Assembly: GCF_009664855.1 (NCBI RefSeq)
Contig: NZ_CP045928.1
Coordinates: 5,691,497 to 5,755,496 of the forward strand
DNA from: Flavobacterium sp. SLB02
GTDB lineage: Bacteria; Bacteroidota; Bacteroidia; Flavobacteriales; Flavobacteriaceae
DNA: 64,000 nucleotides
Direction: 5' to 3'
Position 1 is the stretch's first letter; every line of letters begins with the position of its first letter. Below, piece after piece: positions 24,285 through 31,026 of the stretch. A program made the translations under genes and the position numbers. The notes under the pieces are model-generated. The model had not been told where the DNA came from, did not search any database, and was given only the letters and a program-made list of their open reading frames with translations.

Positions 24285-24881
24285 TCAATTGTTTTTTATT
24301 GATGAGACTTCGCCTGTATTTTTATTGAAGGTAATGGTTTTGTTTGGTCCTCCATAAAATAAGGTAAGGGTAAGTGTGCTGTCGGTTTCGTGATTAAAGA
24401 TGATATCTTTTGCTGTTCTGATTTTTATATTTAGATCATCGTTCATAAGTTGATAATCTGTGCTTTTTAATATTCTTTTTTCAAAAAGACCGTGTTTTTC
24501 TATTACTTCAAGCCATGGTGGCGCCATTGCACTATAACTTACAATTTGTGCCCTGTAATTTTCATTTAGATTTTTATCTATCCTTAATCCTAATGATGTG
24601 GTCGAAAGGATCCATGCGTAAAAAGGCATCATTAGCGGTAAAATACTGAGTATGATGGCTAATATAATTCCGCCCAAAAGTAATTTTGCCATAATTTTTT
24701 TCCAAAATATCACAATCACCACAAAGTTGGTCAAAAACCACAGCCAATACAGAACCACATCGCTGTAATAGCCTCGTAAGCTAATAAGTTTATAATAATA
24801 CAACAGGCAATCTGTTGCCAGAAGCAAAGTAAGAATGAGATAAACTCTTAAAACTATCGTAGATTTTTTATTTTGGTTCAT
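24285..24881 (-). CDS. hypothetical membrane protein
   Basis: 198 aa. Three N-terminal membrane helices (VLRVYLILTLLLATDCLLYYY, VVLYWLWFLTNFVVIVIFW, LLLGGIILAIILSILPLMMPFY) are followed by an extracytoplasmic domain of about 100 residues (LGLRIDKNLNENYRAQIVSY ... TLTLFYGGPNKTITFNKNTGEVSSI). The C-terminal beta-rich end resembles small PepSY/DUF-type repeat units, but weakly. Its start overlaps the end of the upstream gene by 14 bp. Confidence 0.6.
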   Translation of the reverse strand: MNQNKKSTIVLRVYLILTLLLATDCLLYYYKLISLRGYYSDVVLYWLWFLTNFVVIVIFWKKIMAKLLLGGIILAIILSILPLMMPFYAWILSTTSLGLRIDKNLNENYRAQIVSYSAMAPPWLEVIEKHGLFEKRILKSTDYQLMNDDLNIKIRTAKDIIFNHETDSTLTLTLFYGGPNKTITFNKNTGEVSSIKNN

Positions 24882-25314
24882 GACTTTTTAAGATATAATT
24901 TAAACCAAATATTGTGGGAATTGATAAAACCAAAACAGGCAAAATTGAAACCGAAAGGATGTAATGAAGTTCTTCGTTGAAACGATAAGTACTCCAAGAC
25001 GATTCGCGATCGACAAAAACGGTATAATTCCAGAAAAACCAAACTGGAATTAAGAATATGAATTGAATTGTGACTTTAAAATATATGTTTTTAATCAGGG
25101 AAAGAAAAAGAAATAAAATTGTCAGGAAGATCGTTGTAAACAGCGACATCAGATAAGCATCATCAAAAAATGAAGCGTCGGGATTGCCACTTGACATTCG
25201 TCCGGAAAATTCGCCAACAGCCCAGTAAATCTCTAAAAAGGTACTTATGAAGAATATTAGTCCAATTGATAAAGTTTTTTTTAGATTTTTAAGCATTTTG
25301 TTTATTTGGAGCAT
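24868..25314 (-). CDS. hypothetical membrane protein
   Basis: 148 aa as drawn; a Met at residue 7 (MLKNLKKTLS) is an equally good start. Four membrane helices are visible (TLSIGLIFFISTFLEIYWAV, LMSLFTTIFLTILFLFLSLI, VTIQFIFLIPVWFFWNYTVF, HYILSVSILPVLVLSIPTIF). It lies first in a three-gene membrane run and overlaps the next gene by 14 bp. The family is unknown. Repeat copy B lies about 100 bp upstream. Confidence 0.6.
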   Translation of the reverse strand: MLQINKMLKNLKKTLSIGLIFFISTFLEIYWAVGEFSGRMSSGNPDASFFDDAYLMSLFTTIFLTILFLFLSLIKNIYFKVTIQFIFLIPVWFFWNYTVFVDRESSWSTYRFNEELHYILSVSILPVLVLSIPTIFGLNYILKSHEPK

Positions 25315-25414
25315 GTTTGGTGTTTTATTTTTTGATTGGAAATTTGAAAAGGCTCAGGACAAAGATCCTTTTATAAAATTTAAATATAAAAAAGATTTCT
25401 GACAAAAAAACAAA

Positions 25415-25540
25415 ACTTCTAATCTAGAGCCCCGATGGAAACGGCATCCTTTTTATTCGCTTTTTTGCGGATAAAAAGATATAGTGTGCAGCGGGACAAT
25501 TGGTGTTTTGAAAACAAAACTTTTGCTCCTGATTTTTATA
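25415..25540 (+). repeat. flavobacterial hairpin repeat, copy B
   Basis: Direct copy of A: CTTCTAATCTAGAGCCCCGATGG, GGCATCCTTTTTATTCGC, GCGGATAAAAAGATATA, AGCGGGACAATTGGT, TTGCTCCTGATTTTT. The hairpin CTTTTTATTCGC/GCGGATAAAAAG closes fully (one T-G pair) where copy A has a mismatch, so the stem seems to be under selection or recently copied. With copy A it brackets 22824-25314. Confidence 0.8.
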
Positions 25541-25610
25541 ACGCTAAGACTTAACCTTTTGGTAATATTCTATAAGTTTAAAATCTTAACTTTAATAAAA
25601 AAATAAAGTC

Positions 25611-25786
25611 ATGGAAATCAATTGGGTATAATAGGAATTGTAGTTGCAGTTGTAATTGTTTTAATTGTGTTTACTACAAAAAAGAACCAGAAAGAGAAAA
25701 AGAAACTAACAGACTTGTTGAATAATGATTTTAAGAAACCTGAAGAAGATGAACCGAATTTTGATGATGCGGCAAATGAAAAGTAA
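25611..25786 (+). pseudogene. small single-helix membrane protein, probable 5' frameshift
   Basis: The reading frame IIGIVVAVVIVLIVFTTKKNQ...KKPEEDEPNFDDAANEK (one membrane helix, then a charged tail) ends at TAA 25784-25786. The only ATG (25611, MEINW) is one frame off and stops after six codons. A TTG at 25622 is in frame and would give 54 aa. Either the TTG is used or one or more bases were lost near 25622. Coding character of the tail is convincing. The function is unknown. Confidence 0.5.
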
Positions 25787-25810
25787 CAAATAGTGATCTG
25801 AATAAAATCT

Positions 25811-25846
25811 AAAAAACCTTGTAGAATGTGCCCTACAAGGGTTTTT
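25811..25846. terminator. bidirectional terminator
   Basis: CCTTGTAG (25817-25824) pairs with CTACAAGG (25833-25840), with A-run before and T-run after. It serves the small plus-strand gene and the minus-strand lipoprotein ending at 25868. Confidence 0.75.
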
Positions 25847-25867
25847 AAGTTTTAATTATTGAAATAA

Positions 25868-26275
25868 TTAAAGTTTTGTAAATGTTCCCGTAAAGAAACC
25901 TGAAACATCGATTTGTCTTTGAGATATTTGAATAATAGTAAATTTCATTCGGTAATCGATATTGTAATTGTATTTTAAACTGTAGTAATTAGCGTAGGCA
26001 GTTTCCTGAATATTTGGATTTCCAAAATGCTCTTCGTAATAAGCGATCTCTTCGTTGGCAGAATAAATAGGATTTCCGTATTCGTTAAAAATTACATTAT
26101 TTGATGTGAATGTTATTTTGTCACCCTGAATGTTAGTCCATGTTCCCAATAACCAAGTTGGAGGATCGAAATATATGTAAGTAATATCGTTGAACTGGTC
26201 TTCTTCATGAATTGTGTCATCTTTAGAACAAGAAGTAATAAAGATTAAAGCAAATAATAAAATTAGTTTTTTCAT
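25868..26275 (-). CDS. small hypothetical lipoprotein
   Basis: 135 aa. The signal peptide MKKLILLFALIFITSC ends in a clear lipobox (ITSC, Cys16). The mature part includes IYFDPPTWLLGTWTNIQGDKITFTSNN, a lipocalin-like opening (GxW) seen in many Bacteroidetes lipoproteins, then beta-rich sequence (MKFTIIQISQRQIDVSGFFTGTFTKL). A small lipocalin-like barrel is possible. Function unknown. Confidence 0.65.
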   Translation of the reverse strand: MKKLILLFALIFITSCSKDDTIHEEDQFNDITYIYFDPPTWLLGTWTNIQGDKITFTSNNVIFNEYGNPIYSANEEIAYYEEHFGNPNIQETAYANYYSLKYNYNIDYRMKFTIIQISQRQIDVSGFFTGTFTKL

Positions 26276-26415
26276 GTCTTATTTATTTTAAACAAATAAA
26301 TGAAGATGAAATCTATAAAAGAGAATGTAAAGGTTTTGATTGTAATAGTTTACGACAATTTACAAAAATAGTAAAGAGATAAGGGAACAAAAAAGTATTG
26401 ATTTTCTAAAATGTT

Positions 26416-26444
26416 TCAAGAACCAATTGATAGCTGGTTCTTGA
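26416..26444. terminator. hairpin downstream of the HExxH protein gene
   Basis: TCAAGAACCA (26416-26425) and TGGTTCTTGA (26435-26444) form a 10-bp stem with a 9-nt loop. Only short T-runs flank it. It may terminate the minus-strand gene ending at 26490. Confidence 0.45.
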
Positions 26445-26489
26445 TTTCTTGATTTTAGAATTTTGTATAACGGTTGGGCTTATTAATCT

Positions 26490-27860
26490 TTATTTTATGG
26501 ATTTAAAAAGCGTTTCAATTGTCGATGTTTTTTGGTTGAGGACAATCAATTGACTTTTATCATTTAATAAAATCATGTTTGCAAATTCCTTGTTGGCGTT
26601 AACTTTCCAGTTTTTTAATTCTGGAAATTCACGTTTTAACAATTTTATCTTTTCGGTACTATTTTTTGAAATGATAACCACTTTTGAGAGCGATGTTTTT
26701 TTCATTTTTTCAATACTATTTTCTGTAATTTCATATTCTCCTTCGGTTCTGGAACGATAACGGTACAATTTTCTTATGGCATTTATGTCTTCGATATTTT
26801 CAGTAAGGACATAACGATAACTCATTATATTATCAAGTTCATTTATCCAGTTTGGGAAGTTGGTTTCATAAAGATTGATGTAGTGGTCAATGAAATTTTT
26901 ATCCATTGGTTTCTTTTGATCAATATATTCTGTAACCAATGGGTAAATTTGTTTTGCCATCAGGTTAATATATTTTTTATTATACCAATCCCCAGAATCA
27001 ATTTGTCCATCTAATTTTCCGTAAACATAGCCATTTCCTAATGCTGTTGCCAAAGCTTCATTCATGAGTTGATAGGCATAATTACTGCATTTTGATTTGC
27101 TTTCTTTAAAATAGCGATCAATTTCTGTTTTTACTTCAAGCGATTGTTCGTCGTAAATGATATGATAGGTTTCGTGAAGCATGACACTAAATAAATCTTT
27201 ATGCGATTTTAAGTCTGTTTGTACGGCGCTTATAAAATTGTTGCAAAATGCCTGTGCTGTAAATCCTTGAGAATTTGGCAGCGGATAAAAAGCTATTTCG
27301 AAAGGAATTGAATTGTCCCAACCTGAATTATAAAATAATAAGCCCATTTGAAAATAATTTTCGATAGTATGATCGTTCGAATATTTTATTATTTCCCCGA
27401 CTTGCTTTTCGAATTTTTCTTTATTTGGGTTGTAGATTAGTTCGTTGTAAATTGGCGTAAATTCTAAAATGGCTTCGGCAAATTCACTCAATGTTTTACT
27501 AGGAATAAACCCGATGGAACGAACTTTAAAATCTGTTAGATTATTGGTTTCAATGAGGTTTTTTTGTACGAGATCTTCTGTTTGCATGGTCTTTTTTGAG
27601 CCAAAAGGATATTCGTCAAACCGATAACTGTAATAAATATTTAATTTGTCAAAGTTTGAAATGATCGTTTTATATTTCTCTATGTTGTATTTTGACTTTT
27701 GGAATTCAGTTTTGAAAACATTTTCAGGATAATTTTCAGAAAGATTTTGTAGAAAAACAAAAACAGCTAACTGTTCAGAATATTTAATTTTAAAAGTTGC
27801 TTTTTGTGCAAATGCTAATGTCGTTAAAAATAAAAGTGAGAGTAAAAATTTATTTTTCAT
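26490..27860 (-). CDS. secreted putative zinc metallopeptidase (HExxH)
   Basis: 456 aa. Signal peptide MKNKFLLSLLFLTTLAFAQ. Residues 229-233 read HETYH inside SVMLHETYHIIYDEQ, an HExxH zinc-binding motif. Glu268 in LMNEALATALGNG, 35 residues after the motif, could be the third ligand (gluzincin pattern NExxA). Upstream sequence (30-210) is helical with LSEFAEAILEFTPIYNEL. The C-terminus is a short mixed region (SRTEGEYEITENS, FPELKNWKVNANKEF, LNDKSQLIVLNQK). I do not recognise the family. The motif context supports a periplasmic peptidase, but no catalysis is shown. Confidence 0.65.
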   Translation of the reverse strand: MKNKFLLSLLFLTTLAFAQKATFKIKYSEQLAVFVFLQNLSENYPENVFKTEFQKSKYNIEKYKTIISNFDKLNIYYSYRFDEYPFGSKKTMQTEDLVQKNLIETNNLTDFKVRSIGFIPSKTLSEFAEAILEFTPIYNELIYNPNKEKFEKQVGEIIKYSNDHTIENYFQMGLLFYNSGWDNSIPFEIAFYPLPNSQGFTAQAFCNNFISAVQTDLKSHKDLFSVMLHETYHIIYDEQSLEVKTEIDRYFKESKSKCSNYAYQLMNEALATALGNGYVYGKLDGQIDSGDWYNKKYINLMAKQIYPLVTEYIDQKKPMDKNFIDHYINLYETNFPNWINELDNIMSYRYVLTENIEDINAIRKLYRYRSRTEGEYEITENSIEKMKKTSLSKVVIISKNSTEKIKLLKREFPELKNWKVNANKEFANMILLNDKSQLIVLNQKTSTIETLFKSIK

Positions 27861-28121
27861 TCGGTTTGTTTTGGTTTATGTTTTTGGTTGTGTGTTTTGT
27901 AAATGAAGCAAAATGTTTTCTTATGCTAAATTTTATGCTGCTTACTGTAAAATATAGACGAATTGTTTAAAGAATTGTTACAGAGGTTAAATTAAGATAA
28001 TTTGATGAAACGTAAGAAGTTAAATTTTATCTTTTATAAAACAGGCCTGAGTTTTATTTTGGAGAGGATTTAATAGAAATAAAAAAGTCTATAAATACTA
28101 AGATTTATAGACTTGATAATT
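27861..28121. other. AT-rich gap upstream of the HExxH gene
   Basis: About 260 bases with no gene, no clear promoter box and no repeat I can name. Confidence 0.3.
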
Positions 28122-28124
28122 TTT

Positions 28125-28193
28125 GTGGAGAATATCGTCCCGATTCATCGGGAGAACCGGTCACCTTCCCGATGCATCGGGATACTCTAGCCT
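28125..28193 (-). pseudogene. tRNA-Ala-like remnant carrying two CCCGAT-type palindromes
   Basis: Read on the minus strand, GGCTAGAG, AGGTGACCGGTTC and CGATATTCTCCACAAA match the 3' two thirds of the intact tRNA-Ala(GGC) at 28502-28575. Between these blocks the anticodon arm is replaced by TCCCGATGCATCGGGA, and the T-arm loop by TCCCGATGAATCGGGA. It cannot fold as a normal tRNA. It lies just beyond the 3' end of the broken GIY-YIG gene. Confidence 0.6.
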
Positions 28194-28199
28194 TTTGTT

Positions 28200-28434
28200 G
28201 TATTAAGGTTTAGATGTATTTCCTGCTTTTCATTTTTTTTAATTTGTAATTCTCTTTTGCAGGCTTCGCTTCGAGTCGGGAAAGTTTCAAAATGTTTTAA
28301 TTCCCAGTCTTTAGCGATTTTGGTAAACATACTTCTGCTGTTTAAATGATCTTGCAGGCGTTGTTCAGTATTTTGACAGATCCAATATAATATTTATTAA
28401 GTGTAGCTGAGAATAAGATATAAGCGTAAAACAT
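28200..28434 (-). pseudogene. GIY-YIG nuclease, frameshifted
   Basis: From ATG 28434 the minus strand reads MFYAYILFSATLNKYYIGSV, the GIY-YIG opening (YIL ... YYIGS). It then stops being sensible. One frame over it continues TEQRLQDHLNSRSMFTKIAKDWELKHFE and RSEACKRELQIKKNEKQ, the rest of a short UvrC/URI-type GIY-YIG protein. A single frameshift near 28372 therefore breaks the gene. Intact relatives are about 80-100 aa and often sit beside tRNA genes in flavobacteria. Here the tRNA-Ala is upstream and a tRNA-like remnant is downstream. Confidence 0.75.
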
Positions 28435-28448
28435 AGTTTCTATAAATG

Positions 28449-28489
28449 AAAATACCCAAGCATAAAGATATGTTTGGGTATTTTTTTTT
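28449..28489 (+). terminator. hairpin between GIY-YIG remnant and tRNA-Ala
   Basis: AATACCCAAGCAT (28451-28463) pairs with ATGTTTGGGTATT (28470-28482), a 13-bp stem with one G-U pair and a 6-nt loop, followed by a T-run to 28489 on the plus strand. On the minus strand it would end the tRNA transcript, with a shorter U-tract. Confidence 0.7.
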
Positions 28490-28501
28490 GTGAAATATTT
28501 G

Positions 28502-28575
28502 TGGAGAATATCGGATTCGAACCGATCACCTCTTGCCTGCCAGGCAAGCGCTCTAGCCAAATGAGCTAATCCCCC
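28502..28575 (-). tRNA. tRNA-Ala (GGC anticodon)
   Basis: The minus strand from 28575 begins GGGGGATTAGCTCATTTGG and ends ATTCTCCA. The acceptor stem GGGGGAT/ATTCTCC pairs over 7 bp with two G-U pairs. The anticodon stem CTTGC/GCAAG encloses CTGGCAG, giving anticodon GGC (Ala). The T-arm is ATCGG-TTCGAAT-CCGAT. CCA is not encoded. Confidence 0.95.
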
Positions 28576-28681
28576 AAAGCGATAGCAAATAAAGTCAATT
28601 AATTTTCAAAAAACAAATTTCAAATCGCGTTCAGGCAAAATTATTTTTCAAAACCGTAACTTTACGATCAAATCTATTTTT

Positions 28682-29446
28682 ATGAGTTCAGAAAATCAAA
28701 ACGGTTCTTTACAAACTATTTCCAATAATGTAGTTGCAACAGTACAATTTGGTCATCCGGCGAGTAATTCTTTTCCAAGAGAATTGTTGGATCGATTAAC
28801 AGCCGAAATCAATTCTTTAAGCCTTAACGAAACTGTTTCTGTTATTATTTTACAAAGCGAGGGATCCAGAGTGTTTTGTTCCGGTGCTTCTTTTGATGAG
28901 CTTCTACAAGTAGAAAATGAGGAGCAGGGAACAGAATTTTTCTCTGGTTTTGCACATTTGCTAAATGCCATGCGCAATTGTTCTAAACTCATTATTGGCC
29001 GTGTTCAGGGAAAAGCTGTTGGCGGTGGTGTCGGCATTATATCGGCTTGCGATTATGTTTTGGCAACTCCTGAAAGCGCTGTAAAATTATCAGAATTAGC
29101 GATTGGTATTGGTCCGTTTGTGATTGAGCCTGCCGTTTCACGCAAAATAGGAAAAGCTGCAATGGCCGAAATGACTTTGGCAGCGCATGAATGGAAATCG
29201 GCAGAGTGGGCATTAACTAATAAATTATTTTCTGAGATTCATAATGCAGAAAATCTGGATACTGCTGTTGCAGACTTTGCTCAAAAATTGAGTTCTTACA
29301 ATCCTGAAGCTTTACAAGAAATGAAAAGAATTATTTGGGAAGGAACGGAGCATTGGGAATCTTTATTGATCGAACGTGCCTCGATTACCGGGAAATTGGT
29401 TTTATCTGATTTTTCGAGAAAGGCTTTAACGCAATTTAAAAAATAG
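28682..29446 (+). CDS. enoyl-CoA hydratase/isomerase family protein
   Basis: 254 aa, crotonase fold. Features are VIILQSEGSRVFCSGASFDELLQ (oxyanion-hole strand with the Cys-Ser-Gly-Ala turn), IIGRVQGKAVGGGVGIISACDYVLA (second oxyanion loop) and SELAIGIGPFVIEPAVSRKIG. In flavobacteria this gene type is often annotated as methylglutaconyl-CoA hydratase or PaaG-like, so it may serve leucine or aromatic catabolism. The exact substrate cannot be told from sequence. It is a single gene followed by an AATTCCAAA hairpin. Confidence 0.88.
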   Translation: MSSENQNGSLQTISNNVVATVQFGHPASNSFPRELLDRLTAEINSLSLNETVSVIILQSEGSRVFCSGASFDELLQVENEEQGTEFFSGFAHLLNAMRNCSKLIIGRVQGKAVGGGVGIISACDYVLATPESAVKLSELAIGIGPFVIEPAVSRKIGKAAMAEMTLAAHEWKSAEWALTNKLFSEIHNAENLDTAVADFAQKLSSYNPEALQEMKRIIWEGTEHWESLLIERASITGKLVLSDFSRKALTQFKK

Positions 29447-29459
29447 AATTCCAAATAGG

Positions 29460-29508
29460 AAATTCCAAATTCCAATAGTATTGAGTTCGCTATTGGAATT
29501 TGGGATTT
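29460..29508. repeat. AATTCCAAATTCCAATAG inverted repeat
   Basis: The arms 29460-29478 and 29490-29508 pair over about 19 bp with one mismatch and an 11-nt loop. This could terminate the upstream gene. It belongs to the same word family as tracts at 16.9, 30.2, 53.5 and 53.85 kb. Confidence 0.6.
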
Positions 29509-29542
29509 AAATATTGGAATTTTTTAGCTTAAAATTATCAAT

Positions 29543-29719
29543 ATGTATATCATTTCATTATTTCAGCACGTAGATGTTGCATAGAAAATAAAAACCGCTC
29601 CTGATGGCAGTTATCAGATAGGAGTTATCATCGGATCGTTTATTCCTTTCGTCGTTTTAATAGGAATTGCGTATTGGATGTATAACAGAGCTAAAAAAAG
29701 AGATGAAAACGGTTATTAA
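29543..29719 (+). pseudogene. small membrane protein gene with internal TAG
   Basis: From ATG 29543 the frame reads MYIISLFQHVDVA, meets TAG at 29582, then continues KIKTAPDGSYQ, a membrane helix IGVIIGSFIPFVVLIGIAYWMY and NRAKKRDENGY before TAA (29717-29719). The pieces are in one frame and look like one 57-residue protein of a type common in flavobacteria (short amphipathic start, one membrane helix, basic end). The TAG replaces what was probably CAG, GAG or AAG. It lies 31 bp upstream of queD. Either a recent nonsense mutation or a sequencing error. Confidence 0.55.
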
Positions 29720-29723
29720 TTTG

Positions 29724-29731
29724 TAAATTTG
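29724..29731 (+). promoter_or_regulatory. -7 box upstream of queD
   Basis: TAAATTTG at 29724-29731 matches TAnnTTTG, 19 bp before the queD ATG. There is no clear TTG at the -33 position. Confidence 0.4.
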
Positions 29732-29750
29732 CAACCTAAAATTCAAATCG

Positions 29751-30203
29751 ATGAGTAATATCAGAATTACAAAGCAATTTAGTTTCGAAACCGGGCATGC
29801 TTTGTACGGTTACGATGGAAAATGCAAAAACGTTCACGGGCACAGTTATAAATTATCGGTAACGGTTATTGGTTCGCCAATCACGGATCGATCGAATGTA
29901 AAATTCGGAATGGTAATTGATTTTTCGGACTTAAAGAAAATTGTAAAAGAAGAAATCGTCGATCAGTTTGATCATGCAACGGTTTTTAACGAAACTACGC
30001 CGCATATCGAATTGGCTAATGAATTGAAAAATCGTGGTCATCACGTAATTTTAGTAGATTATCAGCCAACAAGCGAAAACATGGTGGTTGATTTTGCAGA
30101 TAGAATCATTGCGCGTTTGCCAAAAGAAATCTCTCTTTTCTCTCTTAAACTTCAGGAAACAGAATCATCGTTTGCAGAATGGTATGCAAGTGATAATGTT
30201 TAG
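29751..30203 (+). CDS. queD: 6-carboxytetrahydropterin synthase (6-pyruvoyl-tetrahydropterin synthase family)
   Basis: 150 aa. It has the zinc-site His of TGHALYGYDGKCKNVHGHSYKL (three His: HAL, HGHS), catalytic Cys in GKCKNVHGHSY and the C-terminal ETESSFAEWY. It converts dihydroneopterin triphosphate to 6-carboxytetrahydropterin in queuosine (7-deazapurine) synthesis; the family also includes PTPS proteins of pterin synthesis. No other que gene lies in this window. It is 79 bp from lpxH. Confidence 0.88.
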   Translation: MSNIRITKQFSFETGHALYGYDGKCKNVHGHSYKLSVTVIGSPITDRSNVKFGMVIDFSDLKKIVKEEIVDQFDHATVFNETTPHIELANELKNRGHHVILVDYQPTSENMVVDFADRIIARLPKEISLFSLKLQETESSFAEWYASDNV

Positions 30204-30282
30204 AAATTCCAATTTTTTTAAATTCCAAATTCCAAGTTAAGAAACCTAACTCATAACTCGTAATTCCTAACTCATAACTTCA
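30204..30282. repeat. AAATTCCAA and TAACTCATAACT word repeats
   Basis: 79 bp between queD and lpxH consist mainly of AAATTCCAAATTCCAAG followed by near-tandem TAACTCATAACTCGTAATTC units. The second family recurs as ATGAGTTAAGAGTTATAAG at about 44125-44250. Confidence 0.6.
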
Positions 30283-31026
30283 ATGAAGAAAGTATATTTC
30301 GCTTCTGATCAGCATTTTGGTGCTCCAACGCCTGAGTTGAGTTTGCCGCGTGAACAAAAATTTGTGGCCTGGCTGGATGAGGTGAAACAGGATGCGGAAG
30401 CTATTTTTTTATTAGGTGATTTATTCGATTTTTGGTTCGAATATAAAACAGTTGTTCCAAAGGGTTTTGTACGCGTTCTGGGCAAATTGGCTGAAATTCG
30501 TGATAGCGGAATCCCGATTTATTTTTTCGTGGGAAATCACGATTTATGGATGAACGATTACTTTCAAACTGAATTGAATATTCCGGTGTATCATGATAAT
30601 AAGGAATTTACTTTTAACGGAAAAACATTCCTGATTGGTCACGGTGACGGAAAAGGTCCCGGCGATAAAGGATATAAGCGGATGAAAAAGGTATTTACAA
30701 ATCCGTTTTCGAAATGGCTTTTCCGTTGGTTACATCCCGATGTTGGCGTAAGTTTAGCCCAATATTTATCAGTTAAAAACAAATTGATTTCTGGTGCCGA
30801 AGATGTAAAATTTTTAGGCGAGGAGAACGAATGGCTGGTTTTATACGCCAAACGCAAACTCGAAACCCAACATTATAATTATTTTATTTTCGGACACCGT
30901 CATTTACCTATGATAATAGAAGTAGGACAAGATGCCAAATATGTAAATCTGGGCGACTGGATTGGTTATTTTACTTATGGAGTTTTTGACGGAGACACTT
31001 TTGAACTTAAAAAATTCGGGGAATAA
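30283..31026 (+). CDS. lpxH: UDP-2,3-diacylglucosamine diphosphatase
   Basis: 247 aa, calcineurin-like metallophosphoesterase. The metal-binding motifs are in order: FASDQHFG (DxH), LGDLFDFWFEYK (GDxxD), FVGNHDLWM (GNHD), LIGHGDGKGPGD and FIFGHRHLP (GHxH). It releases UMP from UDP-2,3-diacylglucosamine to give lipid X in lipid A synthesis, at the inner membrane surface. It ends exactly one base before the minus-strand cytochrome gene. Confidence 0.93.
   Translation: MKKVYFASDQHFGAPTPELSLPREQKFVAWLDEVKQDAEAIFLLGDLFDFWFEYKTVVPKGFVRVLGKLAEIRDSGIPIYFFVGNHDLWMNDYFQTELNIPVYHDNKEFTFNGKTFLIGHGDGKGPGDKGYKRMKKVFTNPFSKWLFRWLHPDVGVSLAQYLSVKNKLISGAEDVKFLGEENEWLVLYAKRKLETQHYNYFIFGHRHLPMIIEVGQDAKYVNLGDWIGYFTYGVFDGDTFELKKFGE

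Noticed and set aside
28342..28560. Minus-strand frame MARALAWQARGDRFESDILHK through tRNA-Ala
   Set aside because: It is the translated tRNA sequence joined to the broken GIY-YIG gene; not a protein.
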